Source: Paenibacillus piscarius
Lineage (GTDB): Bacteria; Bacillota; Bacilli; Paenibacillales; Paenibacillaceae
Reading direction: 5' to 3'
Assembly (NCBI RefSeq): GCF_022234545.1
Contig: NZ_JAIEUI010000005.1
Coordinates: 1 to 64,000, forward strand
Length of the DNA: 64,000 nt
Below are positions 8,439 through 17,692 of this stretch, one piece after another. Every line of letters starts with the position of its first letter. The first letter of the stretch is position 1. The notes under the pieces were generated by a model that did no database searches, was not told where the DNA came from, and worked only from the letters and a program-made list of their open reading frames with translations. The position numbers were made by a program, and so were the translations under genes.

Positions 8439-9332
8439 ATGAAAGTTGGTTTAATTGGACTTGGCAAAATGGGCCTTAACCTGGGACAGAATCTGTTAGA
8501 GCATGATCATGAGGTCGTTGCGTACGATGTGAATGCCGCTGCGGTACAGGAGCTCGCCGGGCGGGGGGCGTCTGGTGCAGGAAGTCTGGAGGAGCTCACC
8601 GGCAAGCTGGAATCTCCGCGCATCCTCTGGATCATGGTGCCCCATACGATTGTGGATTCGGTGATCACCGAGCTGACGCCGCTCTTGTCCAAGGGTGATA
8701 TTATCATTGAAGCCGGGAACTCTCATTATAAGGAGTCGATCCGCCGGCATGAGGAGCTTGGGGCAAGCGGCATTCATTTCCTGGATGCAGGCACGTCCGG
8801 CGGGATGGAAGGCGCACGCCACGGCGCCTGCTACATGGTTGGCGGTGATGAGGAAGCTTGGGCGGTGGCCGAGCCGCTGTTCCGTGATACCGCTGTAGAG
8901 AACGGGTACTTGTATGCAGGCAAATCCGGCAGCGGGCATTTCCTCAAGATGGTGCATAACGGTATTGAATACGGGATGATGGCCGCAATCGGTGAAGGCT
9001 TCGAGGTGCTGGAGAAGAGCGGCTATGACTTCGACTTCGAGCAGGTGGCCCGCGTCTGGAATAACGGCTCGGTGGTCCGTTCCTGGCTGATGGAGCTGAT
9101 CGAGCGCGCCTTCTCCAAGGATGCCAAGCTGGAGGACATCAAGGGTGTGATGCATTCCTCCGGGGAAGGCAGATGGACGCTGGAGACGGCGTTCGATCTG
9201 CAGGCCGCTACGCCGGTTATCGCCATGGCGCTGCTTATGCGCTACCGGTCGCTTGAGACCGACACGTTCACCGGCAAGGTCGTAGCCGCGCTGCGCAACG
9301 AATTCGGCGGCCATGCGGTGGAGCCGAAGTAA
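8439..9332 (+). CDS. gnd: 6-phosphogluconate dehydrogenase, decarboxylating (short form)
   Basis: A 297-residue enzyme that converts 6-phosphogluconate to ribulose 5-phosphate and CO2. The N-terminal Rossmann motif is GLIGLGKMGLNLGQNL; DAGTSGGMEGARHG is the substrate-binding signature and GHFLKMVHNGIEYGMM contains the catalytic Lys. The length of about 300 residues marks the short (GndA/YqeC-type) branch, many members of which prefer NAD+, in contrast to the 470-residue NADP enzyme; the cofactor is not settled here. ATG 8439 has GGAGG 8 bases upstream, while TTG 8421 does not. It follows zwf by 69 bases and completes the oxidative branch. Confidence 0.95.
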   Translation: MKVGLIGLGKMGLNLGQNLLEHDHEVVAYDVNAAAVQELAGRGASGAGSLEELTGKLESPRILWIMVPHTIVDSVITELTPLLSKGDIIIEAGNSHYKESIRRHEELGASGIHFLDAGTSGGMEGARHGACYMVGGDEEAWAVAEPLFRDTAVENGYLYAGKSGSGHFLKMVHNGIEYGMMAAIGEGFEVLEKSGYDFDFEQVARVWNNGSVVRSWLMELIERAFSKDAKLEDIKGVMHSSGEGRWTLETAFDLQAATPVIAMALLMRYRSLETDTFTGKVVAALRNEFGGHAVEPK

Positions 9333-9384
9333 ACGGCGGTTCGGCCGGAGCTTAAGCGGGAAGGCAGTCCGGGCAGAGGAATGA

Positions 9385-9412
9385 AAGGTATTAATGCACC
9401 CGAATTCTGTGA
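9385..9412 (+). repeat. Single diverged copy of the TGCACC intergenic repeat
   Basis: The string ATTAATGCACCCGAATT and its flank closely resemble ATTAGTGCACCTGAAATT in the repeat pair at 61.3 kb, including the preceding ATGAA and GG. It lies in the gap behind gnd. Only one unit is present. Confidence 0.45.
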
Positions 9413-9554
9413 ATGCCCGCCAAACGCACCAATAAGCAGCATTTTTCCATTAGTGGAGAAGTGCTGCTCTTTGTGTTGGCCCTGTGCAGAGAATCAGACA
9501 ACCCGTAGAGCGCATATAAGTACAGAAATATATTATAGACAGGAGGGGTGGCCG

Positions 9555-9749
9555 GTGCGCCGCAATCAGGAGTTTACCGTCTATCTGATCACGAAACGGG
9601 ATATCCTCCGCTTCTGTGCGGTCGAAATTGTCATTGGCAGTATCACATATTCGCTCGCGCTCAGACTATTCCATAATACGATTCTGGCGGGTGCAGGGGG
9701 CTGGGCCTTCACGGAAGGGCTGAAGCGGCTGGTGAAGCTGGGCGGGTGA
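9555..9749 (+). CDS. Small predicted membrane protein
   Basis: A 64-residue protein starting at GTG 9555, which has AGGAGGGG 6 bases upstream; the open frame continues further upstream but that part has no ribosome site and carries repeat sequence. The sequence begins MRRNQEFTVYLITKRD and has one or two hydrophobic stretches (FCAVEIVIGSITYSLAL, then TILAGAGGWAF). I do not recognise the family. Its stop codon precedes the cysteine desulfidase start by about 100 bases, so the two may be cotranscribed. Confidence 0.65.
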   Translation: MRRNQEFTVYLITKRDILRFCAVEIVIGSITYSLALRLFHNTILAGAGGWAFTEGLKRLVKLGG

Positions 9750-9853
9750 TGGGTAATAACGGGTGTTCCCCGGACTGTCTATCTGATGTACTATATAGAA
9801 ATAGAATAAGACATAGACATAGACCGACAGGACAGAGGAATGGTGATCTGCAG

Positions 9854-11143
9854 ATGATTAATCTACTGGAAGTGTTACGGCAAGAGATTGTACCGGCCGA
9901 AGGCTGCACGGAGCCCATTGCGGTTGCTTATGCGGTCTCGATGGCCGCTGAGCTGGTACAGGAAGAAGTGACGGCGATCGAGCTGCACCTTAGCGGCAAT
10001 ATCATCAAGAATGCGATGGGCGTTGGAATTCCTGGGACAGGTCAGACCGGGCTGCCGATTGCGGCGGCCTTGGGGGCGGTAGTATGCCGCTCACACCGCA
10101 AGCTGGAGATTCTGTCCGGGCTGACGCCGGAGGAGCTGGCGAAGGCCGAGGACATTCTTGCGCGGAAGCTGATTAAGGTGGAACTGAAGGATACGCCGGA
10201 GAAGCTATATATTGAAGCCACAGTGCGCAGCCGCAATCATACAGCAACGATAATCGTGGCGAAGGAGCATACCCGCGTGATCTCCTCCGCCAAGGATGGC
10301 AAGCGGCTTGAGACTGGAGTGGACAAGGCCGATTGCGAGGATTCGCCTCTGCTGGCTGACGGGTTGTCCTCAGTCTCTCTGGAAGACATGTATGCATTCG
10401 TTCAGAACACACCGTTCGAGGAGCTGCGCTTTCTGCTGGAAGGAGCGAGCATGAATAGGGCGATCTCGGAGGAAGGGCTGCGCGGGGAGTATGGTCTACA
10501 GGTAGGCCGGAAAATGAGCCAGCAATCGGCGCATAATCTGTTCGGTGCGGATGTAGCGAACCGGATTATTGCCGCCACGGCAGCGGCCTCGGATGCGCGG
10601 ATGGACGGCAGTGCCATGCCGGTCATGACCACCGCAGGCAGCGGGAATCAGGGCATTGCCTGTACCATGCCGGTTATTGCCCTGGCCGAGCTCCTCGGCA
10701 AGGATGAGGAGACCCTGGCCAGAGCTATGGCGCTCAGCAACCTGATTACCATCCATGTCAAGCATTACATCGGCCGCCTCTCGCCGCTCTGCGGGTCAGG
10801 CATTGCCGGGGGCGTGGGAGCAGGCAGCGGCATCGTCTATCTGATGGGCGGCAGTCTGGACCAGATCAAACACAGCATCCAGAATACCATTGCCTCTACA
10901 TCCGGCATGATCTGTGACGGTGCCAAGCCGACCTGCGCGCTTAAGATCTCAACGGCTACCAACGCTGCCATCCAGTCCGCCACCCTGGCCATGAATAATA
11001 TATCGCCGAGTCTGAACGACGGCGTGATCTTCGGGCAGGTGGAGGATACGATCAGGAATATGGAGACCCTGGTCCAGGAGGGGCTTGCCGCAACGGACCA
11101 GGCCATTCTGAATATCATGCTGTCCAAGGGACCGGCATCCTGA
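9854..11143 (+). CDS. L-cysteine desulfidase family protein (UPF0597, CyuA/YhaM-like)
   Basis: A 429-residue protein of the L-cysteine desulfidase / L-serine dehydratase alpha superfamily, which in characterised members degrades L-cysteine to pyruvate, ammonia and sulfide using a [4Fe-4S] cluster. The signature AEGCTEPIAVAYAV lies near residue 20 with the first conserved Cys; further conserved cysteines are in GNQGIACTMPV, SPLCGSGIAGGVGAGSG and ICDGAKPTCALKIST. The start is the in-frame ATG 9854; residues coded upstream look random. The ribosome site is weak (AGGA 14 bases away). Substrate assignment rests on family membership only. Confidence 0.85.
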   Translation: MINLLEVLRQEIVPAEGCTEPIAVAYAVSMAAELVQEEVTAIELHLSGNIIKNAMGVGIPGTGQTGLPIAAALGAVVCRSHRKLEILSGLTPEELAKAEDILARKLIKVELKDTPEKLYIEATVRSRNHTATIIVAKEHTRVISSAKDGKRLETGVDKADCEDSPLLADGLSSVSLEDMYAFVQNTPFEELRFLLEGASMNRAISEEGLRGEYGLQVGRKMSQQSAHNLFGADVANRIIAATAAASDARMDGSAMPVMTTAGSGNQGIACTMPVIALAELLGKDEETLARAMALSNLITIHVKHYIGRLSPLCGSGIAGGVGAGSGIVYLMGGSLDQIKHSIQNTIASTSGMICDGAKPTCALKISTATNAAIQSATLAMNNISPSLNDGVIFGQVEDTIRNMETLVQEGLAATDQAILNIMLSKGPAS

Positions 11144-11171
11144 CGCAGCCCGTTCACCTGAAGCGGAGCAC

Positions 11172-12227
11172 TCAGCGCTTGTAATCCGGCTGCGGCAGCG
11201 CCACAGGCTGCGGATTCGCCAGCACCCATTCCACAGCCAACTCGCATAATCTGGCCGGTTCATCGTTGCCGTTAACCTGGCGCAGATAACCGGCCAATTG
11301 TGCGGCTTCCTGGAGGAGCGTCGGGTCCAGTGGTGTGCCAGAGGCGAAGTGGCGGAGCAGCGCATCGAGCATTTGGCGGAAATCGCGGTCCCAGTTGCCA
11401 CCGCCATTATTCAGAATTTCATAAGAGATCCTTCCTGTGATGCGAATGACCTCTCCCTGCACCGTAGTCGCAGGTCCTGAACCGGGGATGAGCGCCTCCC
11501 ATAGCTCCTGATGCTGCTCCTGCCATCTTGTGCTGTTCACCCTGATGGGGGAGATACCGTCATGCATCACCCGCTCGGCTACAGGCGCTACACCGAACAG
11601 CTTGTACAGCTTGTCCAGGCCCGCTACGGTTTCGTCCAGGTAGTCTTTATTGAAATTCGCTCTGATGAATTCAAAATTCTTGCCGATCTTCACCACAGAT
11701 TCCTTCATCTCCGGAGTGACCTCTGCCCCGGCTTCCAGCATCAGAGCCGCGATGTCTGCCATATTGACAATATCGATGTTCCGGCAATTGATCAGTGCCT
11801 TCGCCAGCGGCGTATTTCCCCGCTTGTTCACGGCATGGATATTGGCACCATGCGCCAGCAGATCCCTTATTGCCTGGGCCCGGTAGTAGTTGGCTGCGGC
11901 GTGAAGCGGGGTCTCGTCCTGATAATCCAGGGCTTCCAGCTCTGCGCCAAGCTCCAGGAATAACGGCATATTACCCGACCAGTTCCCGGCCTGTGAATGC
12001 AGCGGAGTACGCTGGTATTTATCCCTGGCGTTAATATCGGCGCCCTGCTCCACCAGCCAGCGGACCAGCTCATTCGGAATCTGCCGCATGCTGAGCGCGG
12101 GCTCCTTGTAGTACCCCAAGGTTGCATTCCAGTCGCATTTCTCAAAAACAGCCTTCAGTGCGCCGATATCCCCTGTTGTAACCAGCTCGCCGAAGTCGGC
12201 GGGTAAGGTTTTCCTCTTTTTGCCCAC
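11172..12227 (-). CDS. Ankyrin repeat protein
   Basis: A 351-residue cytosolic protein. The N-terminal half (residues about 40-170) carries four to five ankyrin repeats, seen from units such as DKYQRTPLHSQAGN, YQDETPLHAAANYY and NKRGNTPLAKAL. The C-terminal half (around GISPIRVNSTRWQEQHQELWEALIPG) is unlike ankyrin and contains a conserved-looking region of unknown function. It starts at GTG 12227 with GAGGAG about 10 bases upstream and converges on the cysteine desulfidase gene. Ankyrin repeats bind proteins; no partner is evident from the neighbours. Confidence 0.85.
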   Translation of the reverse strand: MGKKRKTLPADFGELVTTGDIGALKAVFEKCDWNATLGYYKEPALSMRQIPNELVRWLVEQGADINARDKYQRTPLHSQAGNWSGNMPLFLELGAELEALDYQDETPLHAAANYYRAQAIRDLLAHGANIHAVNKRGNTPLAKALINCRNIDIVNMADIAALMLEAGAEVTPEMKESVVKIGKNFEFIRANFNKDYLDETVAGLDKLYKLFGVAPVAERVMHDGISPIRVNSTRWQEQHQELWEALIPGSGPATTVQGEVIRITGRISYEILNNGGGNWDRDFRQMLDALLRHFASGTPLDPTLLQEAAQLAGYLRQVNGNDEPARLCELAVEWVLANPQPVALPQPDYKR

Positions 12228-12251
12228 AGGATGAATTCTCCTCTCTTAATA

Positions 12252-13007
12252 TTAATACAATACTTCCACATTCATCTCTGACAACCGCTTCATCCACGCA
12301 TCGGAGGGCTTACGGTCGGTAATCAGCACATCAATCCGCCCCAGTTCTGCGAGTCCGGCGAATGCGGTCTTGCCGAACTTGGTATGATCAGCCAGCAGCA
12401 CCACCTTGTCCGCCTGGCGCAGCATGTGCTTCTTCAGCTCGCATTCAGGCTCGTTGGAGTCGGTAACCCCGCGGTCCATATCGATGGCCTTGCAGCTGAT
12501 GACAGCGGTGTCCACATTGTAGCGTTTAATGGTCTCATGGGCCACGGGACCAACGAGCGACAAGGAACGGTGGCGGAGGGACCCGCCTGTGGAAATAATG
12601 TTCAGGCTCGAATTAGCGAACTCATGCAGGATGTGGATGGAATTCGTGATGATTGTCAGATTGCTTTTATTACCCAGCAGCTTCAGGAATTCAAACGAGG
12701 TCGAGCTGGGGTCCACCATCAGTGTATCCCCGTCTTTAATCAGATCCAGCGCCTGGATCGCTATTCTTCGCTTGATATCCGTATTGAGCGCACCCCGGGT
12801 CAGAAAGGGCAGATCCTCATTGGTATGCCTGTTCAGCATGGCTCCGCCGTATGTCCGGCTGACAATGCCATCCTTCTCCAGCTTCTCCAGGTCTCTGCGG
12901 ATGGTCTCCTCTGTAACCTCGAACATCCGGCTCAGATCAGAGACCAGCACCCGTTTGTCCTGATGGACAAGATCGATTATTTTTTTGCGTCTTTCGGCAG
13001 CGAGCAT
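12252..13007 (-). CDS. DeoR family repressor, probable rhamnose operon regulator
   Basis: A 251-residue DeoR family protein. The N-terminal helix-turn-helix reads RRKKIIDLVHQDKRVLVSDL then FEVTEETIRRDLEKLEKDG, the DeoR signature. The C-terminal sugar-phosphate-binding domain has VDPSSTSFEFLKLL and the DeoR-type SCKAID and DHTKFG motifs. It is divergent from the rhamnose genes, as is usual for such repressors; in B. subtilis the rhamnose regulator RhaR (YulB) is also of DeoR type. ATG 13007 has AAAGGTGAT upstream; the open frame to 13070 has no site. The effector is inferred to be rhamnulose 1-phosphate or a relative. Confidence 0.88.
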   Translation of the reverse strand: MLAAERRKKIIDLVHQDKRVLVSDLSRMFEVTEETIRRDLEKLEKDGIVSRTYGGAMLNRHTNEDLPFLTRGALNTDIKRRIAIQALDLIKDGDTLMVDPSSTSFEFLKLLGNKSNLTIITNSIHILHEFANSSLNIISTGGSLRHRSLSLVGPVAHETIKRYNVDTAVISCKAIDMDRGVTDSNEPECELKKHMLRQADKVVLLADHTKFGKTAFAGLAELGRIDVLITDRKPSDAWMKRLSEMNVEVLY

Positions 13008-13057
13008 ATGTATCACCTTTCTGGAGTTAATAGTCTTAATATAGACTGTTATTTCTG

Positions 13058-13069
13058 TGTTGTACAACA
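13058..13069. promoter_or_regulatory. Palindromic operator candidate 1 (TGTTGTACAACA)
   Basis: A perfect 12-base palindrome TGTTGTACAACA upstream of the DeoR gene. A near-identical element lies 110 bases away beside the rhamnose genes. The pair is a good candidate for the binding site of the DeoR repressor. Confidence 0.5.
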
Positions 13070-13147
13070 TGCTGAAGCTGATTTATTTCTGAAACCCACA
13101 ATAATGACCGTTTATTTCCCGCGAACCAGACAATAAACAAAATAAAA

Positions 13148-13180
13148 CAACATTTATATTATTTAATATGTTGACAACAC
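13148..13180. promoter_or_regulatory. Operator candidate 2 upstream of rhamnose genes
   Basis: ATGTTGACAACAC (13168-13180) equals operator 1 minus its central base. The ATGTTG half also pairs with CAACAT at 13148-13153 across AT-rich sequence, forming a larger dyad immediately before the first ribosome binding site of the operon. Confidence 0.45.
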
Positions 13181-13197
13181 AGATTGGAGGCAGTACG

Positions 13198-13248
13198 ATG
13201 AGAAGGTCAACAGGGAGCGGTTTGCTTACAGTGTTCATTAACTATTGA
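13198..13248 (+). CDS. 16-codon ORF with a strong ribosome binding site
   Basis: ATG 13198 lies 7 bases after GGAGG and encodes MRRSTGSGLLTVFINY before a TGA. The ribosome site is among the best in the region, yet the ORF is very short. It may be a leader peptide of the rhamnose operon or the 5' remnant of a gene deleted from the operon. No family is recognised. Confidence 0.35.
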   Translation: MRRSTGSGLLTVFINY

Positions 13249-13272
13249 TGTGCCCGGGAGGCTGGTTAAGCA

Positions 13273-13957
13273 ATGAGTACTCATGTCTATTATGTGCCGT
13301 CGATCAACATTATGGGGAAGGGCTGTCTGAAGGACATCGCCCCGTACATTCAAGAGCTGAACCTGAACAAGGCGCTTGTGGTCACAGACAAATTCCTGAT
13401 GAAGAGCGGAATCGCCGGAAAGCTGCTGGCCGTGCTGGATGAAGCGGGATTTCAGTACGTGGTATATGATGAAGTGAAGCCGAACCCTACCTGCAAAAAT
13501 GTCCACGACGGCGTAGACTTCCTGAAGCAGCACGAATGTGACTATCTGATCTCCATCGGCGGCGGCTCGCCGCAGGACACGGCCAAGGCGATAGGAATTG
13601 TAGCCACTAACGGCGGGCGCATTGCCGATTATGAAGGCGTTCACAAATCCAAGAATAAATCTCTGCCGATTGTCGCAGTGAACACGACAGCCGGGACTTC
13701 AAGTGAAGTGACGATCAACTACGTGATTACGGATGAAGAGCGCCATATTAAGATGGTGATGGTAGACAAGAACAGTATCGCTGCCATCTCGGTGAATGAT
13801 CCGGAGCTGATGGTTGATAAGCCTGTCCGAGCTGGGTGTAGCTGAAGTAGACCTTGAGCTGCTTGCCGAGAATGCTATGAAGGATGCCTGCGCACCCGGT
13901 AACCCTTTTATTCCAACCAAAGAAGAAGTAATCGCGTTATTTCGCAAAATTCTGTAG
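13273..13957 (+). pseudogene. fucO: Broken lactaldehyde reductase (iron-containing alcohol dehydrogenase), FucO type
   Basis: The first part (13273 to about 13822) encodes roughly the N-terminal 185 residues of a group III, iron-dependent alcohol dehydrogenase, starting STHVYYVPSINIMGKG and including the NAD-binding ISIGGGSPQDTAKAIG. The frame then runs into a stop at 13843-13845. From 13823 another frame encodes LSELGVAEVDLELLAENA through FRKIL, which is the normal C-terminus of the same family, ending at 13957. About 150 residues are missing, including the family's metal ligands (Asp and three His), so no activity is expected. The gene sits ahead of rhaB, where lactaldehyde reductase would dispose of the aldolase product. 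The simplest reading is an internal, out-of-frame deletion; an assembly error is possible. Confidence 0.88.
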
Positions 13958-13986
13958 ATTATCTGCCATAGAATAGGAGATTCCGT

Positions 13987-15438
13987 ATGACCTATCATAT
14001 CGCCGTCGATATCGGCGCCTCCAGCGGACGGCTTGTACTTGGACAGCTCGTGGACGGGAGCCTCACGCTTGCGGAGATTCACCGTTTCAGCAATGGCTTC
14101 ACGGAGCGGGACGGCTCCTGCTTCTGGGAGATGGATTATTTATTCGATGAGATTATTAAGGGGCTGCACCTGGCGAAGGTAAAAGGCATTCACGAATGCA
14201 CCCTGGGCATTGATACCTGGGGAGTCGATTATGTGCTGCTGGATGCCGGAGGCGAGCGGATCAGCGAGGTCTACGCCTACCGGGACCGCCGGACGGACGG
14301 GGTGATGGAGGAGGTCGCAAAGCAGCTTCCGCCGCATCAGGTATACGCGAAGACCGGCATTCAGCAGCTTACCTTCAATACGCTGTATCAGCTGTACGCG
14401 CATAACCGGGAAGAATTGGAGTCGGCAGAGCAGATCCTGCTGGTGCCTGATTATCTCTACTACCGCCTCGGCGGACGTAAGATGAACGAGGTTACCAATG
14501 CCTCCACGACCCAGCTATTGAATCTTGCAGCCCGTGATTTCGATGCAGAGCTGCTGGCATTCCTGGGTCTGCGGCGTGAACAGTTCGCTCCGTTAACCGA
14601 GCCTGGGGAGGAGCTCGGCTTCATTACGCCGGAGCTGCGAGCGGAATATGATCTGCCGGAGTGCCGCCTGATCTGCGCGGCTACACACGACACCGCGTCA
14701 GCGGTCCTTGGCGCACCACTCCCGGAAGGCAGGTCATCCGCCTATATCAGCAGCGGGACCTGGTCTCTGCTTGGGGTAGAGCTGGATCACCCGATCAATG
14801 ACAGCAGAGCGATGGCGGCCAATTATACGAACGAATGGGGCGCTTACGGCACCTACCGGTTCCTGAAGAATATCATGGGGCTGTGGCTCATCCAGGAGGT
14901 TCGCCGACTGGACGGCGGAAGGTACAGCTTCGCTGAGCTGGCGGAGCAGGCCGGAGCTTGTGAAGGCTTCCGCAGCCTGATTCCGTGCAATCATCCCCGT
15001 TTTCTGAACCCAGACGATATGATTGAGGAGATCCGCCAGGCCTGCCGTGAGAGCGGCCAGCCTGTGCCGCAGACGGCGGGCGAGCTGGCGCGTTGTATCT
15101 TTGACAGTCTGGCCATGTCCTACCATACGTATCTGGCAGAGCTTGAAGAGCTCACCGGGCAGCGCATCCAGGTCCTGCAGATTGTCGGCGGCGGCGCTAA
15201 CAACGGCCTGCTCTGCCAGCTGACCGCAGATGTTACCGGCAGGGAAGTGCTGGCCGGACCGACCGAATCTACGGCGCTTGGCAATCTGGCGGTGCAGATG
15301 ATTGAGGCGGGCCGCGTGTCAGACATTCATGAAGCCCGGCGGATTATCGCCGATTCCTTCGCGGTCCGGTCTTATCTGCCGCAGCCGGTTCCTCAGCTGG
15401 CGGAGCTGCTGGTCCGGTGGGAGCGGCTTCATAGGTGA
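13987..15438 (+). CDS. rhaB: Rhamnulokinase
   Basis: A 483-residue FGGY family kinase that phosphorylates L-rhamnulose with ATP. Features are the N-terminal phosphate loop [28 protein letters not shown], the adenosine region [10 protein letters not shown] and the C-terminal [17 protein letters not shown], all typical of RhaB. It starts at ATG 13987 with AGGAG 7 bases upstream, just after the broken dehydrogenase, and its end overlaps by a few bases the open frame leading into rhaA. It belongs to the rhamnose operon opposite the DeoR repressor. Confidence 0.96.
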   Translation: MTYHIAVDIGASSGRLVLGQLVDGSLTLAEIHRFSNGFTERDGSCFWEMDYLFDEIIKGLHLAKVKGIHECTLGIDTWGVDYVLLDAGGERISEVYAYRDRRTDGVMEEVAKQLPPHQVYAKTGIQQLTFNTLYQLYAHNREELESAEQILLVPDYLYYRLGGRKMNEVTNASTTQLLNLAARDFDAELLAFLGLRREQFAPLTEPGEELGFITPELRAEYDLPECRLICAATHDTASAVLGAPLPEGRSSAYISSGTWSLLGVELDHPINDSRAMAANYTNEWGAYGTYRFLKNIMGLWLIQEVRRLDGGRYSFAELAEQAGACEGFRSLIPCNHPRFLNPDDMIEEIRQACRESGQPVPQTAGELARCIFDSLAMSYHTYLAELEELTGQRIQVLQIVGGGANNGLLCQLTADVTGREVLAGPTESTALGNLAVQMIEAGRVSDIHEARRIIADSFAVRSYLPQPVPQLAELLVRWERLHR

Positions 15439-15473
15439 GCGGATATTCACTATATAATCTAGGAGGCAACAGC

Positions 15474-16730
15474 ATGGATCAGAGCATTCTTAATAGCTAT
15501 AACGAAGCGAAGAAATTATATGCCGCTCATGGCATTCATACGGATGAGGTACTGGGGAAGCTGGCGCAGATCAAAGTATCGCTGCATTGCTGGCAGGGGG
15601 ACGATGTGCGCGGCTTCCTGTTCAAGGATAAAGAGCTGAGCGGCGGCATTGCCGTGACCGGAAGCTACCCCGGCCGCGCGGGTACACCGGAGGAGCTGCG
15701 GCAGGATCTGGAGAAGGCGCTCTCGCTCATTCCCGGCAAGCACAAGGTCAATCTTCATGCCATCTATGCCGATACCAGCGAGCAGGTGGATCTGGATGAG
15801 CTGGAGCCGCGCCATTTCGCCGGCTGGGTGGAATGGGCGAAGGAGCAGGGCTTAGGCCTGGACTTCAATCCGACCTGCTTCTCGCATCCGAAGGCGGCGG
15901 ACGGCTTCACCCTCAGCCATGCGGACGAGGACATCCGCAGCTTCTGGATTCAGCACTGCAAGGCTTCCCGGCGCATTGCCGAACAATTCGGCCGCGAGCT
16001 GGGCCAGCCGTGCGTCACTAATTTCTGGGTACCTGACGGCTACAAGGACACGCCGGTGGACCGGCTGGCACCGCGTATGCGCCTGAAGGAATCACTGGAC
16101 GATATTTTCAGCGAGGAGATTGATCCGCAGTACAATGTCGATGCTGTGGAGAGCAAGCTGTTCGGTATCGGCTCGGAGAGCTACGTTGTCGGATCGCATG
16201 AGTTCTACATGGGGTACGCCATGACACGCGGCAAAGCCATCTGTCTGGATGCGGGGCATTTCCATCCCACAGAAGTGATCTCTAACAAACTCAGCTCCAT
16301 CCTGATGTTCAGCGACCAGCTGCTGCTGCATGTCAGCCGCCCGGTCCGCTGGGACAGTGATCATGTGGTTACGATGGATGATGAGCTGCTGGAGATTGCC
16401 CGCGAGCTGGTCCGCGGGGACCTGCTGCCGCGCACCCATATCGGCCTCGACTTCTTCGACGGCAGCATCAACCACCTGGCTGCCTGGGTCATCGGCACAC
16501 GCAATACTATTAAGGCCTTGCTCCGCGCCATGCTGGAGCCGGTTGAGGAGCTTCGGGCCATTGAACAGGCTGGAGATTATACCTCACGGCTGGCTCTGGT
16601 CGAGGAATTCAAATCCTACCCGTTCGGTGCCGTCTGGGATTATTACTGTGCATCACAGGGGACGCCGGTCCGTGAGCAATGGCTGTCTGAAGTGAAGCGT
16701 TATGAGCAGGACGTACTGGCTAACAGATAA
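15474..16730 (+). CDS. rhaA: L-rhamnose isomerase
   Basis: A 418-residue isomerase that converts L-rhamnose to L-rhamnulose, the first intracellular step of the pathway. Conserved stretches are [14 protein letters not shown] near the N-terminus, [49 protein letters not shown] with metal-binding residues and [20 protein letters not shown]. The start is ATG 15474, 7 bases after AGGAGG. Length matches B. subtilis RhaA. It lies between rhaB and rhaD. Confidence 0.97.
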   Translation: MDQSILNSYNEAKKLYAAHGIHTDEVLGKLAQIKVSLHCWQGDDVRGFLFKDKELSGGIAVTGSYPGRAGTPEELRQDLEKALSLIPGKHKVNLHAIYADTSEQVDLDELEPRHFAGWVEWAKEQGLGLDFNPTCFSHPKAADGFTLSHADEDIRSFWIQHCKASRRIAEQFGRELGQPCVTNFWVPDGYKDTPVDRLAPRMRLKESLDDIFSEEIDPQYNVDAVESKLFGIGSESYVVGSHEFYMGYAMTRGKAICLDAGHFHPTEVISNKLSSILMFSDQLLLHVSRPVRWDSDHVVTMDDELLEIARELVRGDLLPRTHIGLDFFDGSINHLAAWVIGTRNTIKALLRAMLEPVEELRAIEQAGDYTSRLALVEEFKSYPFGAVWDYYCASQGTPVREQWLSEVKRYEQDVLANR

Positions 16731-16743
16731 GGAGAGAGAATAG

Positions 16744-17589
16744 ATGACTACAACCATTATTGAATCCGCTGGTTATATCTCCGGCGTGACCGCACCGTTT
16801 ATCGGGGAAATGTCGGAAATAACCCATCACATGTGGTCCCTGGGCTGGGATGAGCTGAACGGGGGCAATGTCAGTTACCTGCTCGATGAAGCTGAGGTTG
16901 CCAAATATATTAATATCCGCGAGCCGCTGCGTACAATAAGCCTTACCTTTCCTGTAAAGGAGCTGGCGGGCAAATACTTCATCGTGACCGGGTCGGGCAA
17001 ATACTTCCGCAATGTCATTAAGGATCCGGAGGCCAATCTGGGGGTGCTGCGTGTCAGCAGCAGCGGCGAGAGCGTGGAGGTACTGTGGGGGCTGCGCGGC
17101 GGAGCCGTTCCGACCAGTGAGCTGGCCTCCCATTTCATGAGCCATATCGAACGCCTGAAGGCAGACCCCTCGCACCGGATCGTCCTGCACACGCATGCCA
17201 CGAATGTGATTGCCATGACCTTCACTCATGAGCTGGATGAGCTGAAGTTCACCAAGACCCTCTGGGAGATGTGTACAGAGTGCCTCGTGGTCTTCCCGGA
17301 CGGCGTCGGTGTCATTCCATGGATGGTTCCGGGCAGCAGCGAGATCGGGCGGGCGACCGCGGACAAAATGAAGGATTACCGTGTCGTCATCTGGCCGCAG
17401 CACGGCATCTTCGTGACCGGCCAGACGATGGATGCGACATTCGGTCTGGTGGAGACTATTGAGAAGGCAGCGATCGTCTATAACCTGATCGGCGGAAGAG
17501 AGATTAAACAGAAGATTACAGATCAGCAATTGGCGGATCTGGCTGCCGCCTTCCGTGTTACCCCGAGAGCCGGCATTCTGGACTTATAA
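16744..17589 (+). CDS. rhaD: Rhamnulose-1-phosphate aldolase
   Basis: A 281-residue class II (zinc) aldolase of the AraD/FucA fold that cleaves rhamnulose 1-phosphate into dihydroxyacetone phosphate and L-lactaldehyde. Visible motifs are [15 protein letters not shown] (phosphate binding), [10 protein letters not shown], the metal-binding [10 protein letters not shown] and the third metal site [10 protein letters not shown]. It begins 13 bases after rhaA with AGGAGAGAG. Because the lactaldehyde reductase upstream is broken, the fate of lactaldehyde must depend on another enzyme. Confidence 0.96.
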   Translation: MTTTIIESAGYISGVTAPFIGEMSEITHHMWSLGWDELNGGNVSYLLDEAEVAKYINIREPLRTISLTFPVKELAGKYFIVTGSGKYFRNVIKDPEANLGVLRVSSSGESVEVLWGLRGGAVPTSELASHFMSHIERLKADPSHRIVLHTHATNVIAMTFTHELDELKFTKTLWEMCTECLVVFPDGVGVIPWMVPGSSEIGRATADKMKDYRVVIWPQHGIFVTGQTMDATFGLVETIEKAAIVYNLIGGREIKQKITDQQLADLAAAFRVTPRAGILDL

Positions 17590-17692
17590 AAGGATTACTG
17601 CTGTTCTGCTCAGCGCTCATTTGCATTTGCCGCCGGGAACCGTCATACTATTGCTTACTTAAAGTAATCATCATATGAACTGGAGGCTGATT

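Noticed and set aside
9381..9554. Extension of the small membrane protein to ATG 9381
   Set aside because: The extension lacks a ribosome site, is Cys/Pro-rich and contains the TGCACC repeat; GTG 9555 has AGGAGGGG.
17590..17692. Terminator after rhaD
   Set aside because: No clear stem with a T tract; transcription may continue into the old yellow enzyme gene.
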